Shown here one piece after another: positions 59,816 to 64,000 of a stretch of 64,000 nucleotides of DNA. Source of the DNA: Burkholderiales bacterium (GTDB lineage: Bacteria; Pseudomonadota; Gammaproteobacteria; Burkholderiales; Nitrosomonadaceae); NCBI GenBank assembly GCA_024235735.1, contig JACKLU010000005.1:62001-126000 (forward strand), in the 5' to 3' direction. The position numbers were made by a program, and so were the translations under genes. The notes beneath the pieces are model-generated. The model saw only the letters and a program-made list of their open reading frames with translations, was not told the DNA's origin and did not search any database. Numbering within the stretch: the first letter of the stretch is position 1; every line of letters starts with the position of its first letter.

Positions 59816-62800
59816 TATGCCGCCTCCTGTAGTGGCGTTGCTTCGGTGCTGGGGATGACATGTAGACTGTCCTGCAAATCAGGTGATTGGCTTATTTGCC
59901 TCCGCAGAAAATCCTGTGCCTGGGCATGCGATGCAAAGTAGGCTTGCTGGCTGTGCGGACTGTTGTTCATGGTCGAAGCGACCACGTAACCGGCTTCCTT
60001 GACAACGACTTTCTGATCAATCGGTGCTTTTTGCGTTTTATAGCTTGCCGAGAGCACGGATTTCGAGGCGGCGTTACGGCCTAAAAAGTGACTGAAGAAC
60101 TCAACGCTGATGGCGACAAAGCGGATGAGCAGCGAAACGAAGTTGTTGTCGATGATATTTTGTTCATAGCGCACCACCCGTTTAACCGCTGCCGATGATT
60201 TCAGCTGCTGATTGCTGACCGACAGTTCGATGCCGGCGTTTTGTTTCTCAAAAGCAGGCGCGCTCAATTTGCTGGCATCGCTGAGCGTTTTATACTGCGC
60301 GGTAGCAAAAGACTCTTTGGTATCCGCTACCTTGGCCAGGGCGGTATCGGTTACTTCGACAGTCAGCCGCTTTGCGTCCCTGGGTTTCTGGTTGCCGACT
60401 GTGTCGAGATCCAGATCGAGCGGGATCACGCGTTGATTGACGCGCAATACCCCGATCGGATGCAGAATCAAATCGCTCGTGCTTTCGATCGCGCGCAGCG
60501 ATACCAGCAATTGACTTGATGCCGGCAGTTCGGCAGTCCAGTTTTCCAGTTTTTCGAACTCCGCCCGGATGATCGGCATGATGTCGATGGCCGGCAGCGT
60601 GGTATTTTCGTCTTCGCCCCAGGTATGACTGAAAGGCACGTCGATATCCCAGAATAAAACCGAAATGGATCCCTCGCCCTCGATATGCCACGGTGATGTG
60701 CCTTCGAGTTCGCCGCGCATGCGCACGCTGAACAATCCGGCGCCGAAAACTTTGACATCAAACGAGGCGGAAATGGTGATGATGAAATAAAACGGTGAAA
60801 ACTGGAACAGCGCATCAAAGCCGACGTGACCGGAAATGTTGAATGCGCTGAGGCCAAAATAAATTTCCGCCTTGGCGCCGAACTGCACGGTGTTGGAAGT
60901 GACTGCAAAATAGCCTTCCACGCCGATGCGGGCGAACGCGGTATTCAGAATATTGATCGCAATTCGATTGGGATTGGGAAAAGGCAGCGGGGGCGGTTTA
61001 AAGGATGGATGAAAACCGCCGACACTGACCACAAAATTAGCATCGTTGCCCCAGGCAACCAATAACCCCATATCACCATCGATGGTGAGAAAAATGACAC
61101 GGGAATCATACAGACTGGCGTAGAACCACAACCGCTGCTTATCCACTTCCAGGGCGCCGATGAAACTGACCTGGATAATGATCAAGGCGGCATCTTCATC
61201 GGGCAATGCCACTTTCAGCACGCCAAGAATGGCGATGTTGCCCGGCGGTATTTCAACGATAATGCCCAGCGATGCGCTGACCAGCGTTGGTGTGCCCCAG
61301 CCCAGTTTGGCCATCGGGCCGATTAGAAACACATCCTGCGCGGGGGGAAAGAATTGCCGCAGATCGCTGATGATGCGCGGCGCGTTTTCGATGATATTGT
61401 CGGGGAACATCACGCTGTTGATCGAACCGGTGCGCACTCCGGCGGCAATGACTTCCAGCTCCATGGTGCGGTTCAGACCGATCAATCCGCCAACGGCATT
61501 CAAGGTAAAGCCGAAACCCAGCTGGAAAGGGGTGCCGAATTCTGCGCTGACGATAATCAGCAGAGAAAAGCCATCGGAGCCATCGGGCATGCGCGTGGTG
61601 ATCAGGCCGATCGCCTTCACGGTGACGATGCCGCTGAACATGAGTTCTAAAGCGCCGGCGTATTCCTCTTTGTCAAAATCGAAGTACAGATAGCCGCCGC
61701 CTTTGACGATGCCGACATCCAGCGAGAGTCCGACGCCATTGGGCGGTTTGAAGCCCAGGGTAATATCGATCGGACCGGCATTGCCGCTGCGGTCGTCAAC
61801 GAGGGAAAAATCAATTTCCAGGCCGATGTTTTCAATGACGGCGGCGAGCGGCCCGAGCGCGGCCTTGATATCCGATGAAATGGCCGTGGGGAATTTATTG
61901 TTTTCGATGCCGACAGAAAAGGTGAGCGCACTGACTTCCACCGGTCCAAGATTCAGGTGCAGCGGCAGCTGAATCTCCAGGGCGCTGCTGCCGACAAAAT
62001 AGAGACCATCGCCGGTGTTGTAGCCAAATGCCAGATCGAAATCGGAATCGAGTTGGATACCGCCGAGAATATCGGTGAGAAAGCCATCACCATCGGCAAA
62101 TGAAATCGATAATTTGCCGGCGCCGATTTCACCACCAACGCTCAGATCGGCGTCCGATTGACCGCCGCTGCCCTGGATTCGCCCGCCGAAGTTCACGCCA
62201 AATTTGCCGACCTCAAGCCGGCTGCCGTCCGATTCTCCAATCAGCAGGTACGGTGTGGCTGCTTGCGTGCGATCCGCTGTGACGCTGAGATTCAGTGTGC
62301 CGGAAATGGTATCGGCCGGGTTAACGGTATGGAGAGTAAACTGGGCGGGTGGTTGAATGACCAGCTCGGCGCCGAACGGCAGCGTTGCCTGCAAATCCAG
62401 TACGACTTTTAAATCGTCAGCGACAAACTCGATTTTGCCCGGACTGAGATTCTGCCGGATCGACAGACTGAGTCCGTCGGGATTGAGGTCGGTGCGCGGC
62501 CGCAGTTGAAAAATCACCGCTTCCAGAATCGGCGTTGGCGCCGTGTCATCAAAAAATACCGGTGCTTTCAGATGCAGAAGCAGGCGTTCGAGTCGCTGCA
62601 ATAAAGTAGCCGCATCGAGATTATTGCCACCCCAGTTGTAGTGCGACTGCAACGCCGTTACCGGTGATTGCAGCCATGAGCCCAATTCATCGAAATGGAA
62701 GGTGGAAATCGCGAATTCAGGGTTGTTTGGATTGGTTGAACCGACGTTATGGCGTTCCCGTTCGAGAATGCCCAGGAGCTCCAGTAATTCATTAACGCCG

Positions 62801-63216
62801 TTTGCGGCATCCAGTGCACGGACCAGCAGAAAATTGAACAAGCGTTCGGCGAAATGGCTGGAAACGTTTGCGGGAATGCTGCCGATACCCTGTACGGTCG
62901 CCTGCAGTTGGTCGATTTTTTGAATAGCGGTAATGATTTGACTGATCAACTCGGTGCTGAGAGAAATGATTTGCCCGATGTCTTCCGCTTCAATGGCTTC
63001 CGCCAGATCACCGGCTTTTTGCAGCACGGTCTTGCTACTGGCGATCAGCGCTTGCATCGGCGAAGCCAGCGATGAAACCTGGCCGCTGTTAAGTGTAATG
63101 CCGAGTTCCGCGAAAGTCTTTATGGCGCGTGTGCTGTTGAGTTCGCGCTCCAGCGGTTCCAGTACATTGGCGATCTGTTGCAGAACGCGCTGCAAGGTAT
63201 TCACTTCATTTGACAT
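59815..63216 (-). CDS. DUF6603-like 1133-residue protein
   Basis: Residues 1-150 are helical (LQRVLQQIANVLEPLERELN). The remaining length is dominated by long alternating hydrophobic strands, for example GYLYFDFDKEEYAGALEL, and matches my recollection of DUF6603: FGFTLNAVGGLIGLNRTMEL, NAPRIISDLRQFFPPAQD, GPMAKLGWGTPTLVSASLG, VSVGGFHPSFKPPP and SNTVQFGAKAEIYFGLSAF. The function of this family is not known. I see no cysteine. The strand pattern would suit an extended lipid-binding groove or barrel, which is a guess. ATG 63216 has GAGGAAA upstream, and the gene overlaps the protease gene by 11 nt. Confidence 0.78.
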   Translation of the reverse strand: MSNEVNTLQRVLQQIANVLEPLERELNSTRAIKTFAELGITLNSGQVSSLASPMQALIASSKTVLQKAGDLAEAIEAEDIGQIISLSTELISQIITAIQKIDQLQATVQGIGSIPANVSSHFAERLFNFLLVRALDAANGVNELLELLGILERERHNVGSTNPNNPEFAISTFHFDELGSWLQSPVTALQSHYNWGGNNLDAATLLQRLERLLLHLKAPVFFDDTAPTPILEAVIFQLRPRTDLNPDGLSLSIRQNLSPGKIEFVADDLKVVLDLQATLPFGAELVIQPPAQFTLHTVNPADTISGTLNLSVTADRTQAATPYLLIGESDGSRLEVGKFGVNFGGRIQGSGGQSDADLSVGGEIGAGKLSISFADGDGFLTDILGGIQLDSDFDLAFGYNTGDGLYFVGSSALEIQLPLHLNLGPVEVSALTFSVGIENNKFPTAISSDIKAALGPLAAVIENIGLEIDFSLVDDRSGNAGPIDITLGFKPPNGVGLSLDVGIVKGGGYLYFDFDKEEYAGALELMFSGIVTVKAIGLITTRMPDGSDGFSLLIIVSAEFGTPFQLGFGFTLNAVGGLIGLNRTMELEVIAAGVRTGSINSVMFPDNIIENAPRIISDLRQFFPPAQDVFLIGPMAKLGWGTPTLVSASLGIIVEIPPGNIAILGVLKVALPDEDAALIIIQVSFIGALEVDKQRLWFYASLYDSRVIFLTIDGDMGLLVAWGNDANFVVSVGGFHPSFKPPPLPFPNPNRIAINILNTAFARIGVEGYFAVTSNTVQFGAKAEIYFGLSAFNISGHVGFDALFQFSPFYFIITISASFDVKVFGAGLFSVRMRGELEGTSPWHIEGEGSISVLFWDIDVPFSHTWGEDENTTLPAIDIMPIIRAEFEKLENWTAELPASSQLLVSLRAIESTSDLILHPIGVLRVNQRVIPLDLDLDTVGNQKPRDAKRLTVEVTDTALAKVADTKESFATAQYKTLSDASKLSAPAFEKQNAGIELSVSNQQLKSSAAVKRVVRYEQNIIDNNFVSLLIRFVAISVEFFSHFLGRNAASKSVLSASYKTQKAPIDQKVVVKEAGYVVASTMNNSPHSQQAYFASHAQAQDFLRRQISQSPDLQDSLHVIPSTEATPLQEAA

Positions 63217-64000
63217 CGGCGGTTTCCTCACTGATGACGGTGCTTGCGTTGGATTCCGTTTCGCCGCGCATATCCTCAAATTGACGGACAAACACATGCA
63301 GATTGTCGAAGCTGTTGATAAAGCCCATGACTTCATCCAGGTAGTGTTGAATCACCCGCCGCAGTTCCTGACTGCCCTGCTGTGTCAATACCTCGGCCAT
63401 GCGCCGGATCATTTGATTGCGAGTGACACCTTCCACTTCGAATGGAATCAAATGCGCAGGATCGCGCGCATTGTTGACGAAATGCGCCAGAAACGCCGGG
63501 CCTTTGCTGCGGTGCCAGGCGACGGTGACCGGTCGCCGGTGATTGACGAGCGCGATCACTTCCTGCCGGTGATCGAGAATCTGCTGATAGATTTCTGCGC
63601 CCTTGCGGGTGTTCAGAAAGCGTTCGCGTACTTCGACAGTATGGTTGATGCCGCTGAAAATGCCTTCAGCATCGTTCAACGTCTGCCCGGCGGGACCGAC
63701 CGGCGGGTTGGCGGTGGTGATGGGGGTGATGCTGAGGTATGCCATGATCGGGTGTATATGGCAAGCGAGCGTTCGTGCCGGATTGGTGCTATCTCCAGCG
63801 TACAACAGACCGACTACTTTGTTTTGTGCATTAACGATTGCAGAGCCTGAGTCACCTTCGTCAGAGAATTTCATTTCTCCATTGCAATTGGGTTGCGTGG
63901 CTTCGATATAGAGAGCACGGCCTCCGCTAGGGTCTATCGCGGCCGTATCGATGACCTTGCCCGTTGTTTTGCTGGTTCTTCGTCCGACTTTATAAACCAC
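63206..64000 (-). CDS. Trypsin-like serine protease, C-terminal part
   Basis: The gene runs off the right edge, so its start, and probably the catalytic His and Asp, are outside. The visible 264 residues include YKVGRRTSKTTGKV and FSDEGDSGSAIVNAQNKVVGLLYAG, the nucleophile loop of S1-fold peptidases with serine in GDSGS. After the protease ends (about 90 residues in) comes a helical extension of about 170 residues with no known domain. It is the first visible gene of the operon with the four giant proteins and could process or regulate them. Confidence 0.85.
   Translation of the reverse strand: MVYKVGRRTSKTTGKVIDTAAIDPSGGRALYIEATQPNCNGEMKFSDEGDSGSAIVNAQNKVVGLLYAGDSTNPARTLACHIHPIMAYLSITPITTANPPVGPAGQTLNDAEGIFSGINHTVEVRERFLNTRKGAEIYQQILDHRQEVIALVNHRRPVTVAWHRSKGPAFLAHFVNNARDPAHLIPFEVEGVTRNQMIRRMAEVLTQQGSQELRRVIQHYLDEVMGFINSFDNLHVFVRQFEDMRGETESNASTVISEETADVK

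Overview
The window is a chromosomal segment of a Gram-negative betaproteobacterium, most likely of the Nitrosomonas/Nitrosospira group. That placement rests on the dnaN-gyrB start, a DUF3460 protein, the betaproteobacterial style of the purL, ribBX, nusB-thiL-pgpA and mnmG-rsmG-parA-parB genes, and malyl-CoA lyase beside malate thiokinase. No ammonia-oxidation gene is in view, so the genus is an inference. Two markers place the window close to the replication origin: the dnaN-gyrB pair at the left edge and a perfect parS site beside mnmG-rsmG-parAB at 27.5-32 kb.

Layout. 0-10 kb is housekeeping: dnaN end, gyrB, a lone 3TM holin, tRNA-Arg(CCG), the lytic transglycosylase MltF, then a riboflavin/NusB/thiamin/lipid run (ribE, ribBX, ribH, nusB, thiL, pgpA, pncC). 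10-16.5 kb is read leftward: a NarL-type regulator, an IS30 scrap, a WapI-like immunity protein, and a threonine-to-glycine operon (SDR-type threonine dehydrogenase plus Kbl) behind an oxidoreductase and a HerA-like ATPase. 16.8-25.5 kb is an AT-rich defence island: a complete minimal type I-F2 (I-Fv) CRISPR-Cas operon (cas1, cas2-3, cas7fv, cas5fv, cas6f), two toxin-antitoxin modules, and a CRISPR array with only one spacer. 26-32 kb is the mnmG-rsmG-parAB segregation locus, with a 141-bp MITE-like element between parA and parB and a perfect 19-bp-stem hairpin inside rsmG. 32-45.7 kb holds Trm112, an ADP-ribosylglycohydrolase, the malyl-CoA lyase/malate thiokinase genes, Nnr, PurL, a ChaN-like lipoprotein and an M1 peptidase.

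45.8-47.3 kb is a relic integron. It has the 5' end of a decayed intI on the minus strand, an attI-like region with a 20-codon ORF, and two gene cassettes whose attC sites and G^TT boundaries can be read directly. It is followed by a glutathione-transferase-like gene and a divergent HxlR regulator with a clear palindromic operator.

48.9 kb to beyond the right edge is the least explained part. It is a tightly coupled, leftward operon of one trypsin-like protease (GDSGS) and four very large proteins of 1133 (DUF6603-like), 1104, 1881 and 636 residues. No phage, secretion or enzyme domain other than the protease is recognisable. The genes overlap or abut (11 nt, TAATG, a 12-codon bridging ORF, then 2 nt), so they very probably make parts of one assembly. 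This is the best candidate in the window for an undescribed system.
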